Assembly: GCA_965658445.1 (NCBI GenBank)
Contig: CBFHSF010000003.1
Location: forward strand, 62,001 to 126,000
Length of the DNA stretch: 64,000 nucleotides
Origin: CBFHSF01 sp965658445
GTDB lineage: Bacteria > Bacteroidota > Bacteroidia > Flavobacteriales > Schleiferiaceae
Direction: 5' to 3'
Part shown: positions 1 through 9,063 of the stretch, in pieces
How positions within the stretch are numbered: position 1 is the stretch's first letter
Layout of the letters: each line of letters begins with the position of its first letter
Notes under the pieces: model-generated
Told to the model about the DNA's origin: nothing
The model's database searches: none
What the model saw: only the letters and a program-made list of their open reading frames with translations
Translations under genes and position numbers: made by a program

Positions 1-758
1 AGGTAATGTCGGGTGCCGATGAGTTTGACAGTACGCTTTCGCAAAAGCCTGTAGAGGCAATGACCACTTTGGAAAGCCCATCGAAAAAATTAAAAATCGC
101 CTACATAGAAGATTGTTTAACCCGTGAAGGATTGGATCCTGAGGTTAAATCTCATGTAGAGCAAGCCATAGAAAAATTAAGAGCAGAAGGCCATGAGGTT
201 TCTCCCGTCTCTTTTCCGTATTTGGATTACTTAGTTCCCATTTACTACATCTTGACTACAGCAGAAGCTTCTTCCAATCTCGCGCGTTACGATGGTGTTC
301 ACGCAGGATATAGAGCCAATGACGTAACGGACTTGGAGTCTGTTTACAAGAAGTCGCGCTCAGAAGGATTTGGCACTGAGGTCAAGCGAAGAATTATGTT
401 GGGAACCTTTGTTTTGAGCTCTGGGTATTACGATGCCTTCTTTGGCAAGGGCCAGAAAGCTCGTCGTTTTGTGCAGGAGAAAACGGATGAGATTCTCAAC
501 GAATTCGACTTTATCCTGACGCCGACCTCTCCACACACAGCTTTTGAAAGAGACTTGGAGTACACTGACCCGACGGTTATGTACTTAGAGGACATCTTTA
601 CCGTGCAGGCCAACATTACGGGAAATCCTGCCATTTCTATTCCTACCGGAACACATACCAATGGCCTACCCTTTGGCGTTCAGTTAATGAACCAGAGATT
701 TGGCGATGGCGATCTCTTTGGCATGGCCAAGTACGTAGAAGGTTTGATGGCGAAATAG
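1..758 (+). CDS. gatA: Asp/Glu-tRNA amidotransferase subunit A, 3' part
   Basis: This is the C-terminal half of GatA, the amidase subunit of GatCAB, which converts misacylated Glu-tRNA(Gln) or Asp-tRNA(Asn) to the amide form in the cytoplasm. The reading frame is open to the window edge, so the methionine at 6 is internal. About 250 of the family's roughly 480 residues are visible. The segment begins at the conserved stretch VMSGADEFDST and ends with the family-typical NITGNPAISIP and GLPFGVQLMNQRFG motifs. The Lys-Ser-Ser amidase triad lies upstream, outside the window. Family assignment is firm; only completeness is unknown. Confidence 0.93.
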   Translation, partial: VMSGADEFDSTLSQKPVEAMTTLESPSKKLKIAYIEDCLTREGLDPEVKSHVEQAIEKLRAEGHEVSPVSFPYLDYLVPIYYILTTAEASSNLARYDGVHAGYRANDVTDLESVYKKSRSEGFGTEVKRRIMLGTFVLSSGYYDAFFGKGQKARRFVQEKTDEILNEFDFILTPTSPHTAFERDLEYTDPTVMYLEDIFTVQANITGNPAISIPTGTHTNGLPFGVQLMNQRFGDGDLFGMAKYVEGLMAK

Positions 759-845
759 TTCGCTTTCCCATTTAAAATTGTGTACTTTATTACCGAAAAA
801 TGAGGGCTCATTGTTTCTCGGAACAAGAGTCCATTGATGATGGAT

Positions 846-2351
846 ATGAAAAAAATCATAGCGCTATTGGCATTCTGTTCCCCCATGGTTTTATTGGGAC
901 AAACAGAGGCGCCAGACTCAACGGATAACTTGAGCGAAGCTCTAAAAGAAATTCAATTTGAGGACGACCCCATTGCAGCCACCTTTGACAGCTTGCTTAC
1001 CCTTAGATATTTTAGGATCCCAGCAGAGGCAGACACCAATGCTTTTGTCAATGATACTGCGGTAAATTCAGTAGATGTTTCCAATGTCTCTGACAGTTTG
1101 TTGGCCTATAGAATGGCGCAGCTCAATGAAGAATCTCCCTTTGACTTGACATACAACCCAACGGTGAAGAAGTACATCGTTCTGTATTCCCAACGAAGAA
1201 GAGAGCAAATGAGCCGAATGTTGGGATTGGCGGAATACTACTTTCCCATGTTTGAGGCCACGCTTGACAAATACGACCTTCCTTTGGAGCTCAAGTATTT
1301 AGCCATTGTAGAATCTGCTTTGAACCCCAAGGCACGCTCCCGAGTGGGTGCCAAAGGACTATGGCAGTTTATGTACACCACCGGAAGGATCAATGGACTG
1401 GCGGTGAGTTCTTATGTAGACGAGAGAAGCGACCCCATAAAATCTACGGAGGCAGCCTGTCGATTTCTTTCTCAGTTGTACAAGATTTTTGGAGACTGGA
1501 ACTTGGCCTTGGCAGCGTATAACTCAGGACCTGGAAACGTGAATAAGGCCATTCGTCGCTCGGGTGGTAAAACAGACTACTGGGCCATCAGACCCTTCCT
1601 ACCCAGAGAAACGGCCAGTTATGTTCCCGCATTTATCGCAGTGAACTACACCATGGCCTATGCTCATGAGTTGGGAATAGAGCCTAAACCTAGCTTGCTT
1701 TCTTACTACGAAACAGATACTGTTTTGGTCAAACACACCTTGACATTTGAGCAAATTCAACGCTTTGTAAATATCGATGAGGAAACGTTAGAAGCCTACA
1801 ATCCCAGCTACAAGTACAAGATCATTCCCAAGCTAGAAAAGCGTCCGTACTACCTTGTTTTGCCAAGAGAATACATGGGCGTTTTTGTTGCCAACGAGGA
1901 CAGTATTTACGCTAAGGCGAAAAAGGAAGTTGAGGAGAAAAAAGCCAAACTCCCCACCTATGCAGAAATGGATGAAAAGATTCGTCATAAGGTGCGATCT
2001 GGGGAAACCTTAGGGGGCATTGCGCAAAAATACGGAGTTCGCGTTTCAGACATTAAGCGTTGGAATGGTTTGAGAAGTGACCGCATACGCGTAGGGCAGC
2101 GATTGACCATTTTCCCAAGAAGACTTCCCAAAAGCTCAACGGCATCAAAGTCCTCAAAAAAGAAAAAGTCGAGCAAACCGGTTCCAGCACCTGCGGGATC
2201 AAAAACCATTACGTACACCGTTCAGTCTGGAGATACGTTATATGATATCGCCAAAAAATACCCCGGAATTTCTGCGGAAAACATAAAAGAATGGAACCAA
2301 ATTGGGGCTTCCATAAAACCCGGTATGAAATTGGTTATACACACCCAATAA
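846..2351 (+). CDS. MltD-like lytic transglycosylase with two LysM domains
   Basis: A secreted peptidoglycan-cleaving enzyme that forms 1,6-anhydromuramyl ends. The signal peptide MKKIIALLAFCSPMVLLG starts at the ATG at 846; TTG 834, ATG 837 and ATG 840 are also in frame, and 846 was preferred because it gives a compact signal peptide. The Slt domain (about residues 125-285) carries the catalytic Glu in IVESALNP (near residue 156), then GLWQFM and AYNSGPGNV, the standard family 1 motifs. Two LysM peptidoglycan-binding domains follow (HKVRSGETLGGIAQKYGV and YTVQSGDTLYDIAKKY), separated by a Ser/Lys-rich linker. It is followed 16 nt later by the DUF4837 gene, probably co-transcribed. Confidence 0.93.
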   Translation: MKKIIALLAFCSPMVLLGQTEAPDSTDNLSEALKEIQFEDDPIAATFDSLLTLRYFRIPAEADTNAFVNDTAVNSVDVSNVSDSLLAYRMAQLNEESPFDLTYNPTVKKYIVLYSQRRREQMSRMLGLAEYYFPMFEATLDKYDLPLELKYLAIVESALNPKARSRVGAKGLWQFMYTTGRINGLAVSSYVDERSDPIKSTEAACRFLSQLYKIFGDWNLALAAYNSGPGNVNKAIRRSGGKTDYWAIRPFLPRETASYVPAFIAVNYTMAYAHELGIEPKPSLLSYYETDTVLVKHTLTFEQIQRFVNIDEETLEAYNPSYKYKIIPKLEKRPYYLVLPREYMGVFVANEDSIYAKAKKEVEEKKAKLPTYAEMDEKIRHKVRSGETLGGIAQKYGVRVSDIKRWNGLRSDRIRVGQRLTIFPRRLPKSSTASKSSKKKKSSKPVPAPAGSKTITYTVQSGDTLYDIAKKYPGISAENIKEWNQIGASIKPGMKLVIHTQ

Positions 2352-2367
2352 CAAACTGAGAAACACA

Positions 2368-3348
2368 ATGAAAAACTGGATTTTTGCCTTAGCCATCCTC
2401 ACCGCTTGTTCTTCGGATCCTAAAGGAAGCTCTTCTCAAAAAGACGAACGCATCTTGCCTTCAAGTACGGGAACACATTCGGAAATGTTGATTGTCGTTG
2501 ACAATGAATTGTGGGACGGTCAGCTGGGCAAAGACCTCAGAGACGCTTTTTCAGTTACCCAGTACGGGTTACCTCAGAACGAACCCATTTTTAGATTAGC
2601 CCAGCTGGACCCCTCCGAGTTGTCCACCGTAATGAAGCGATCGAAGAGTTTACTTTGGGTAGAAGTAGCCGATACCCAGTATTACTCTGTGGCCCGAAAC
2701 GTTTTTGCGAAGCCACAATTGATGGCAACCGTCATAGGGAAATCCTCTAAAGACGTATCCAGAATTGTTGCGGCCAAAGCGCCAGAAATCATCGCCAGCT
2801 TTAGAAAGTCGGATAGAGAAATTCTCACGGCTCGCCTTAAAAAATCAAGTTATAAGCAATTACCTGATGCATTGAAGGATGTTGGTATTGAGAGTATGGT
2901 ACTGCTAAAGGGCTTTCAGAATACGGTGAATAATGACGAGGTAAAAATCTTTTGGTTGGATGGAGTCAAGACGACCCAAGGCCTTTTGGTTACAAGACGT
3001 CCAGCCATGGATAATATTTTGCCCGGTCAAGACATCGTTTCTTTCCGCGACAGCCTTACTAAAAAATACATTCAAGGAGAGAACGACGAGTCCTACGTCG
3101 CCATAGAAAAATTAATTCCTCCCCTTCAGACTAATACAGAAATTGATGGCCACTTTGCCATTGAAACCCGTGGTCTTTGGCAAACAGAAGGCGATTTTAT
3201 GGGTGGACCGTTTTTGAGCTACTCCATCTATCTTGATGGTACCGATGAAGTGGTGACATTGGATGCATTTGTCTATGGACCGGAGGCAAAAAAGCGCCCC
3301 ATCATGTTAGAGCTAGAGGCCATGATGAAATCCGTACACATCAAATAG
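2368..3348 (+). CDS. DUF4837 family lipoprotein
   Basis: A 326-residue protein with a lipoprotein signal (ILTACSSDP, lipobox Cys near residue 14), so it probably sits in the periplasm attached to a membrane. The pattern after the signal (EMLIVVDNELWDGQLGKDLRDAF, given here as family recognition) and the overall length fit DUF4837, a family found in Bacteroidota and of unknown function. It lies directly behind the lytic transglycosylase, which suggests an envelope role, but no catalytic motif is visible. Confidence 0.85.
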   Translation: MKNWIFALAILTACSSDPKGSSSQKDERILPSSTGTHSEMLIVVDNELWDGQLGKDLRDAFSVTQYGLPQNEPIFRLAQLDPSELSTVMKRSKSLLWVEVADTQYYSVARNVFAKPQLMATVIGKSSKDVSRIVAAKAPEIIASFRKSDREILTARLKKSSYKQLPDALKDVGIESMVLLKGFQNTVNNDEVKIFWLDGVKTTQGLLVTRRPAMDNILPGQDIVSFRDSLTKKYIQGENDESYVAIEKLIPPLQTNTEIDGHFAIETRGLWQTEGDFMGGPFLSYSIYLDGTDEVVTLDAFVYGPEAKKRPIMLELEAMMKSVHIK

Positions 3349-3396
3349 GTGACTTCAGGGGGAGCGTCTGTACGAAATTTCTTTCTGCTAATTACT

Positions 3397-3404
3397 TATA
3401 TTTG
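3397..3404 (+). promoter_or_regulatory. possible -7 box for the S9 peptidase gene
   Basis: TATATTTG matches the Bacteroidota -7 element TAnnTTTG and ends 19 nt before the ATG at 3424. No clear TTG is present at the -33 position, so the call is weak. Confidence 0.3.
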
Positions 3405-3423
3405 AGAGGCAAAAAAGAATCTC

Positions 3424-5568
3424 ATGAAAAAAGTAATCCTCGCCAGCGGAGTAGCCTTACTCGCTGCCTGTGCGCAACCTTCCAACAAAGAAAACGACGC
3501 AGAAAAACAAACAATGACATATCCAGACACCCGAAAGGGAGAAGTCGTTGACAACTATTTTGGAACGGACGTTCCTGACCCCTACAGATGGTTGGAAGAC
3601 GACTTAAGTGAAGAAACCGGAAATTGGGTGGCTTCCCAAAACAAGGTGACAGACGCCTATTTAGAGCAAATTCCCTATCGTGAAGCGCTTCGAGCTAGAC
3701 TCGAAAAACTTTGGAACTACGAAAAAGTAAGCGCGCCATTTAACCGTGGACAACACACCTATTTTTACAAAAATGATGGACTACAGAATCAAAGCGTTCT
3801 CTATCGCCAAAAAGGCGAAGGGGAGCCCGAAGTGTTCTTGGATCCCAATAGATTCTCTGCAGACGGAACCACCTCTTTGGCGGGTGTGAGCTTTACCAAA
3901 GATGGTTCTATGGTAGCCTACCAGATTTCCGAAGGAGGATCAGATTGGAGAAAAGTAATCATCCTCAACACGGAAACCATGGAAAGAGTGGAAGACACTT
4001 TGGTTGACGTGAAATTCTCAGGAATCTCTTGGAAGGGAAATGAAGGTTTCTACTACAGCAGCTACGAAAAACCCGAAGAGGGTTCAGCTCTTTCCGGAAT
4101 GACGGATCAGCACCGTTTGTTGTTCCACAAATTGGGAACACCTCAGTCGGAAGACGCCTTGGTTTTTGGAGGTGAAGAAACGCCCAGAAGATATATTGGC
4201 GGAGGCCTAACAGAAGATGAGAGATACTTGATCATCTCTGCAGCTATTAGCACTACAGGAAATGAATTGTATGTACAAGACCTCTCTGTAGAGGGAAGTG
4301 AAATCGTTGCCATGGTTGACCACGTAGACAACTCACACAATGTGATTTACTCTAAGGGTGATTTGATTTACATCGAAACCAATATGGGTGCACCCAACAA
4401 CAGAGTGATGGTGGCCAATATCGCCAACCCTACATCGGACAACTGGACTGAGCTTATTGCTGAGACAGAAAATCCATTGAGTGCAGGCTCAGCAGGAGGA
4501 ACACTATTTGCTTCGTACTTAAAAGACGCCACTTCAATGATCTTGCAGTACGATCTAGAAGGAAGTGAAATCCGCAAGATTGACCTTCCGGACATCGGTT
4601 CTGCCAGTGGTTTTGGAGGCCGTGAAGACGATGGAGAACTTTATTACAGCTTCACCAATTCCATTTACCCTTCGACCATTTTTAAATTGAATATTGAAAC
4701 CGGAGAAAGTGAATTGTACAAGAAATCAGGTGTTGACTTTGACCCATCTGGTTACGAGTCTAAGCAAGTGTTCTATACTTCTAAAGATGGCACCAAAGTT
4801 CCCATGATCATTACCTACAAGAAGGGGGTAGAATTGGACGGAACCAACCCTACCATGCTTTACGGCTACGGAGGTTTCAACATCAGCCTGACTCCATACT
4901 TCTCTACTTCAAACATTGTTTGGTTGGAGAACGGTGGAATTTACGCAGTAGCCAACCTCAGAGGAGGTGGTGAGTATGGAGAGGAATGGCATTTGGCCGG
5001 AACTCAAATGAAGAAGCAAAACGTATTTGACGACTTTATTGCAGCGGCAGAATACCTTATCGATAACAAGTATACGTCCTCTTCTAAGTTGGCCATCCAC
5101 GGTGGATCCAATGGTGGGCTTCTGGTAGGCGCTGTTATGGCACAACGCCCAGAGTTGATGTCTGTAGCCATTCCTGCAGTGGGAGTTCTTGACATGTTGA
5201 GATACCACAAATTTACTGCAGGTGCCGGATGGGCATATGACTACGGTACTTCTGAGGATAGCAAAGAAATGTTTGAATACCTCAAGGCGTACTCTCCTGT
5301 TCACGCCCTTAAGGAAGGTACTTGCTACCCAGCCACTATGGTGATGACAGGGGATCACGATGATCGTGTAGTTCCTGCGCACAGCTTTAAGTTTGGAGCA
5401 ACGCTTCAAGCAGCTCAAGGTTGTAACAACCCTACTCTTCTTCGCATTGAAACCAATGCGGGACACGGAGCGGGTAAGCCCACTTCAATGATCATCCAAG
5501 AGCAAGCCGATAAATGGGCCTTCTCTTTCTGGAATATGGGCATTGAAAATTTGCCGACTTCTAAATAG
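3424..5568 (+). CDS. prolyl oligopeptidase family (S9A) serine peptidase
   Basis: A 714-residue S9A peptidase that cleaves short peptides after proline. A lipoprotein-type signal (ALLAACAQPS) indicates export and lipid anchoring. The N-terminal half is the beta-propeller that restricts substrate size; the C-terminal alpha/beta hydrolase domain has the nucleophile Ser562 in GGSNGG, the acid in HDDRVVP (Asp646) and His681 in AGHGAGKP. All three catalytic residues are present and the length is normal for the family. Likely role: use of exogenous peptides or turnover of periplasmic ones. Confidence 0.95.
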   Translation: MKKVILASGVALLAACAQPSNKENDAEKQTMTYPDTRKGEVVDNYFGTDVPDPYRWLEDDLSEETGNWVASQNKVTDAYLEQIPYREALRARLEKLWNYEKVSAPFNRGQHTYFYKNDGLQNQSVLYRQKGEGEPEVFLDPNRFSADGTTSLAGVSFTKDGSMVAYQISEGGSDWRKVIILNTETMERVEDTLVDVKFSGISWKGNEGFYYSSYEKPEEGSALSGMTDQHRLLFHKLGTPQSEDALVFGGEETPRRYIGGGLTEDERYLIISAAISTTGNELYVQDLSVEGSEIVAMVDHVDNSHNVIYSKGDLIYIETNMGAPNNRVMVANIANPTSDNWTELIAETENPLSAGSAGGTLFASYLKDATSMILQYDLEGSEIRKIDLPDIGSASGFGGREDDGELYYSFTNSIYPSTIFKLNIETGESELYKKSGVDFDPSGYESKQVFYTSKDGTKVPMIITYKKGVELDGTNPTMLYGYGGFNISLTPYFSTSNIVWLENGGIYAVANLRGGGEYGEEWHLAGTQMKKQNVFDDFIAAAEYLIDNKYTSSSKLAIHGGSNGGLLVGAVMAQRPELMSVAIPAVGVLDMLRYHKFTAGAGWAYDYGTSEDSKEMFEYLKAYSPVHALKEGTCYPATMVMTGDHDDRVVPAHSFKFGATLQAAQGCNNPTLLRIETNAGHGAGKPTSMIIQEQADKWAFSFWNMGIENLPTSK

Positions 5569-5584
5569 AAGCCGAATCACATAA

Positions 5585-5776
5585 GTGAAAAGAATAGCAT
5601 ACATATCGTTTTTGGCCTTGCTTATCGGGGCCTGTGGGTCTCCTGAAAACGTAGGATCCGAGGGAAGTGAAAACCCCTCGGATTCTATTGCTCAGGCAAA
5701 GAATGACAGCATTAAAAAGCTTCAGCTAGAGCGCATTAAAGAAGAAAAACTGAGAAACCCGAACATCCCCAAGTAA
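5585..5776 (+). CDS. small lipoprotein of unknown function
   Basis: A 63-residue protein read from a GTG at 5585, 16 nt after the peptidase stop. It has a short hydrophobic signal and a lipobox (LLIGACGSP), then a Ser/Asn/Glu-rich segment and a basic helical tail ending NPNIPK. I recognise no domain. The position between two secreted-protein genes on the same strand and the clear lipobox make it a real gene more likely than not. Confidence 0.65.
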   Translation: MKRIAYISFLALLIGACGSPENVGSEGSENPSDSIAQAKNDSIKKLQLERIKEEKLRNPNIPK

Positions 5777-5795
5777 ACCTAAAACACACAAAAAA

Positions 5796-7559
5796 ATGAA
5801 ACTCCTAGTACTCCTACTCACCATGTGCTTTTCAATTCTTGGATTTGCCCAAGAGAGAGAGCCTGTAAATAGCAAAGAAGATCTCTTGAGAGAGGTTATC
5901 AAAGAAAAGTGGCGACTGTCCAATCCAGAATACAATGGACCGATTGGAATTTCCTCTGCAGCAAAGGCAAGCGGATTTGACCAAGGCCTTTCTGGTAGCA
6001 CCGCCACAGATATTGAAGAAGCGGAAACGTATATCGCCATTAATCCCAATGACAGTACCCACATCATGGCCAGTTACATGAGTTTTGGTGGTTCGGGAAC
6101 CTTGACTTTCCCCATATACTATTCAGAAGACGGAGGTACGGTTTGGAAGCAATCCAACTTTAGCTCCGACTCTTTGGTGGAGGTTATTAACCCCGGTGGA
6201 ATCATTGGTGGAGGTGGAGACCCCGTTTTTGCCTTTGATCCCAATGGTACGGTCTATTTTACTTGGATTTACCTCCACATCAGCCCAGGATTTGACACGG
6301 CCTTTTTTGACATGATGTGGGCTTATTCTACAGACAATGGAAGAAATTGGGATTGGAGTACAGGTGATGACAAGTTTGTGGGACAAGGATCCATTGACTT
6401 AGTTACCGGAGGAATTGAAGACTACAAGGACGGAATTTTTGACAGACAGTGGATGGCCGTTGACCATACCGGAGGAACGTACGACGGGAACCTCTATGTA
6501 TCCAGTGTCTTTTTCCCAAATAACATTACTTCTCTGGCCGGTGATGGCGTAGTAGTGAGAATCAAACCCGCAGGAGCCACAGCCTTTAATACGCCCAACT
6601 CCGTGGTTTCTACCAACCAATCTCAATTTGCAAATGTACAAGTGTCTTCTACAGGAGTCGTACACGTCTCGTATGCCGACTTGGTTACACAAAACATTAT
6701 GCATTCCAAGTCTACGGATGGAGGCCAGACATTTTCTACTCCCGTTACTGTAGATCAAGGTTCCAACTTGTTTGGTGGATTTAACATGCAGCACGGTCGT
6801 GAGAATGCCGCAACCAACATGGTTATTGACGGCAATGACAATCTTCACATCGTGTGGACCAACTACATCTCAGGAGGGTTTACCAATAAGTTCGAAAGTG
6901 TGTACGCTCGCTCAGGTGATGGCGGCGCCACATGGACCACTGTGTACCTAGACAGTATTTTCCCTGACAGAGTGTTTATGCCAACGGTGTCAGCGCATGG
7001 CACTAGGGTAGCCATCTCGGGTCACAGCATAAACGATGGAGATACGTCTACGTATTGGATTGCTCTTTCTCCCGATGCGGGATTGAACTTTAACGCCACT
7101 CAACAAGTGAGTTCGGCAAGCCATAGATTTACCGATTTCTCCTCACAAGCTTGGTTTGGAGACTATGACAAATCCGATAGAACGCATTGTAATGTTTATT
7201 CGATTTTTTCTGACGGAAGGGATGGAACCATAAGAACCTATGTTTCTAAATACAATCAATGCACAAGTATTGGAGTTCCTGAGATTTCCACCCTCAATGG
7301 GAATCTTTCTGTGGGAACTCCCTATCCAAACCCCGCTCTGAAGGGTGTGTCTCTGGACATTTCAGGGCTGGAAGGAGATCAGGTTTCTTTGGTTTTAATT
7401 TCTGCTGCTGGAATTGAATACCCCATGGGGACAAGGGACATTCAAGTGGGGGATCAAACGATTTCTATTGAGTGGACAGACCTTCCTTCGGGCCTTTACT
7501 ATCTCAAAGGGGAAGGATCAAAAGGCGATCGTTTTACAAGAAAAGTGATTATCAAATAA
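5796..7559 (+). CDS. BNR/sialidase-fold secreted protein with T9SS sorting tail
   Basis: A 587-residue exported protein. Signal peptide MKLLVLLLTMCFSILGFAQ; then a beta-propeller with Asp-box-like repeats (YSEDGGTVW, YSTDNGRNW, KSTDGGQTF, RSGDGGATW), the signature of sialidase/BNR folds; then a type A T9SS C-terminal domain (PYPNPALKG ... GLYYLKGE ... RKVIIK, about residues 500-587). It should cross the outer membrane by type IX secretion and be anchored or released at the surface. Asp-boxes do not prove sialidase activity, and I see no complete set of catalytic Arg residues, so substrate is left open. Confidence 0.85.
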   Translation: MKLLVLLLTMCFSILGFAQEREPVNSKEDLLREVIKEKWRLSNPEYNGPIGISSAAKASGFDQGLSGSTATDIEEAETYIAINPNDSTHIMASYMSFGGSGTLTFPIYYSEDGGTVWKQSNFSSDSLVEVINPGGIIGGGGDPVFAFDPNGTVYFTWIYLHISPGFDTAFFDMMWAYSTDNGRNWDWSTGDDKFVGQGSIDLVTGGIEDYKDGIFDRQWMAVDHTGGTYDGNLYVSSVFFPNNITSLAGDGVVVRIKPAGATAFNTPNSVVSTNQSQFANVQVSSTGVVHVSYADLVTQNIMHSKSTDGGQTFSTPVTVDQGSNLFGGFNMQHGRENAATNMVIDGNDNLHIVWTNYISGGFTNKFESVYARSGDGGATWTTVYLDSIFPDRVFMPTVSAHGTRVAISGHSINDGDTSTYWIALSPDAGLNFNATQQVSSASHRFTDFSSQAWFGDYDKSDRTHCNVYSIFSDGRDGTIRTYVSKYNQCTSIGVPEISTLNGNLSVGTPYPNPALKGVSLDISGLEGDQVSLVLISAAGIEYPMGTRDIQVGDQTISIEWTDLPSGLYYLKGEGSKGDRFTRKVIIK

Positions 7560-7568
7560 CTGAAAAAC

Positions 7569-7880
7569 ATGAAGGTTGTAAAGTATTGTCTTGTGGTCTT
7601 TATGGTGGCCCTGACTATGCCCAGCATTGCGCAGGTGGTCACCGATGAGGATGGGTTTCAATCTTTTATTTCTATTGAGAATGGAGACACCTTTGCCATG
7701 AGGCAGTACTTTATGGTCTTTCTGGAAGACGGTCCCAACCGCAATCAAAAAACCGAAAACTCGGCTAAGATTCAAGAGGGACATATGAATCATTTAGACT
7801 CCTTGGCAAAGGCAGGAAAAATTTCCATTGTTGGACCCTTTGGCGACGACGCTTCCCCTAGGGGCATTGCCTCGAGCTAA
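7569..7880 (+). CDS. YCII-related secreted protein, apparently shortened
   Basis: A 103-residue protein with a signal peptide (MKVVKYCLVVFMVALTMPSIAQ) followed by the N-terminal part of a YCII-like ferredoxin fold: MRQYFMVFLEDGPNRNQ, AKIQEGHMNHLDSLAKAGKI and VGPFGDD. The family normally continues for about 40 residues after the GPF.DD motif; here a stop follows at 7878. A different frame stays open from 7843 to a TAG ending at 7950 (LPRAKKISGYVAFNENMVTV), so a frameshift or C-terminal decay is possible. Function of the family is poorly known. Confidence 0.6.
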   Translation: MKVVKYCLVVFMVALTMPSIAQVVTDEDGFQSFISIENGDTFAMRQYFMVFLEDGPNRNQKTENSAKIQEGHMNHLDSLAKAGKISIVGPFGDDASPRGIASS

Positions 7881-7958
7881 AAAAATTAGTGGCTATGTAG
7901 CCTTCAATGAAAATATGGTTACGGTTGTGTCTGAACCGATTTCAAATTAGATATTTCA

Positions 7959-8992
7959 CTATTCAACAAAAGGATCTGCGTATTTTTCGTCGTCCATCAT
8001 GGCCTGGTCGGTCAATGTGTTTAGGAAGGCGATAAGGGCATTCTTTTCATTCTGATTAAAGTTCCTGTTGTTGGGAGCTCCATTGCCTCCTACGCGCAGA
8101 GCAGGGTCCAAATTGGGGTGGTCTTGCACTCCAGTGCTGTAGTGATCAATTACTTCTTCTAAAGTGGCGAATCTTCCATCGTGCATGTAAGGTGCGGTTA
8201 CGGCAATGTTCTTAAGAGAATTCACTTTAAATTTCCCGTTGTCTGCGGGGTTACCCGTAACATCTCCAAGACCTTGATCGGCACTGGTATTTAAATCTAG
8301 GCCGTTGTTTCTGGCGGTGGGAGCAATAAAGGCTTCCGTTCCATGACAGGGTCCGCATCCTCCACGACCGCCAAAGAAAATCCCTTTTCCTTGATTTTCT
8401 AGAGCGCTAAAATTGGGGAAGGGTTCATTTAAGTTGGCAACTTGTGCACGGCCTTCGTCAAACTTGGTTTGGTAAGACACCATGCTTCTCACAAATTGAG
8501 CCAAAGCTCTTGAAATTCTGTCCTCTGTAACTTGATTGTCCCCAAAAGCATTTTCGAAGAGCTCGGGGTCGNNNNNNNNNNNNNNNNNNNNNNNNNNNNN
8601 NNNNNNNNNNNNNNNNNNNNNNNNNNNNNNNNNNNNNNNNNNNNNNNNNNNNNNNNNNNNNNNNNNNNAAACCCTTTGGATGGAGCATGACAAGATCCAC
8701 AGGCAACCGTTTTGTTGTGGCTGAGGTTTACGTCGTAAAACAAAACCCTTCCCAAGGTTGCGCCATCATTGGTCACCGGGTTGTTGTTTGGTGTGTTATC
8801 TGCCGCATCCACGGGGCCGTTGAGCAAGTAGTTGGGAAGATTTAAGTTGGCGTAGTTGTAGGGAGTCTCTGGTCAATTGGGTGAGTCTGCTGGAGTGGTC
8901 ACATTATTTCCTCCTCCGTTATCAACAACGTCCTCCTTTTCACAGGACGCTAGAGCGATGGCCAGAATGGCCAGCGGAAGTAGTCTACGCAT
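7959..8992 (-). pseudogene. di-haem cytochrome c peroxidase (MauG/CCP family), interrupted
   Basis: Periplasmic di-haem peroxidase that reduces H2O2 with electrons from c-type cytochromes. Start 8992 gives a lipoprotein signal (AIALASCEKE). The first haem site CGSCH and the second CGPCH are both present, as is the C-terminal APYMHDGRFATLEEVIDHY segment with its conserved Met/His region. Two defects are visible: an in-frame TGA at 8875-8873 (codon 40), between the signal region and PETPYNYANLNLPNYLLNG, and 97 N (8572-8668) that remove the segment between CHAPSKGF and DPELFENAFG. The frames on either side of the gap do not match at the stated gap length. It may be an intact gene damaged by assembly error. 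Confidence 0.8.
8572..8668. other. assembly gap of 97 N
   Basis: A run of 97 N inside the cytochrome c peroxidase gene. It is a scaffold join, not a biological feature. The family spacing suggests the true missing sequence is longer. Confidence 0.99.
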
Positions 8993-9063
8993 AGTCTATT
9001 GGATTAAACGGTTTGTATACCCTTGGACTATTATAACGCAGAAAAGTTTAGTTTTTGGATAAA

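Noticed and set aside
4909..5466. A 185-codon minus-strand ORF
   Set aside because: Antisense shadow of the catalytic domain of the prolyl oligopeptidase, with no plausible product.
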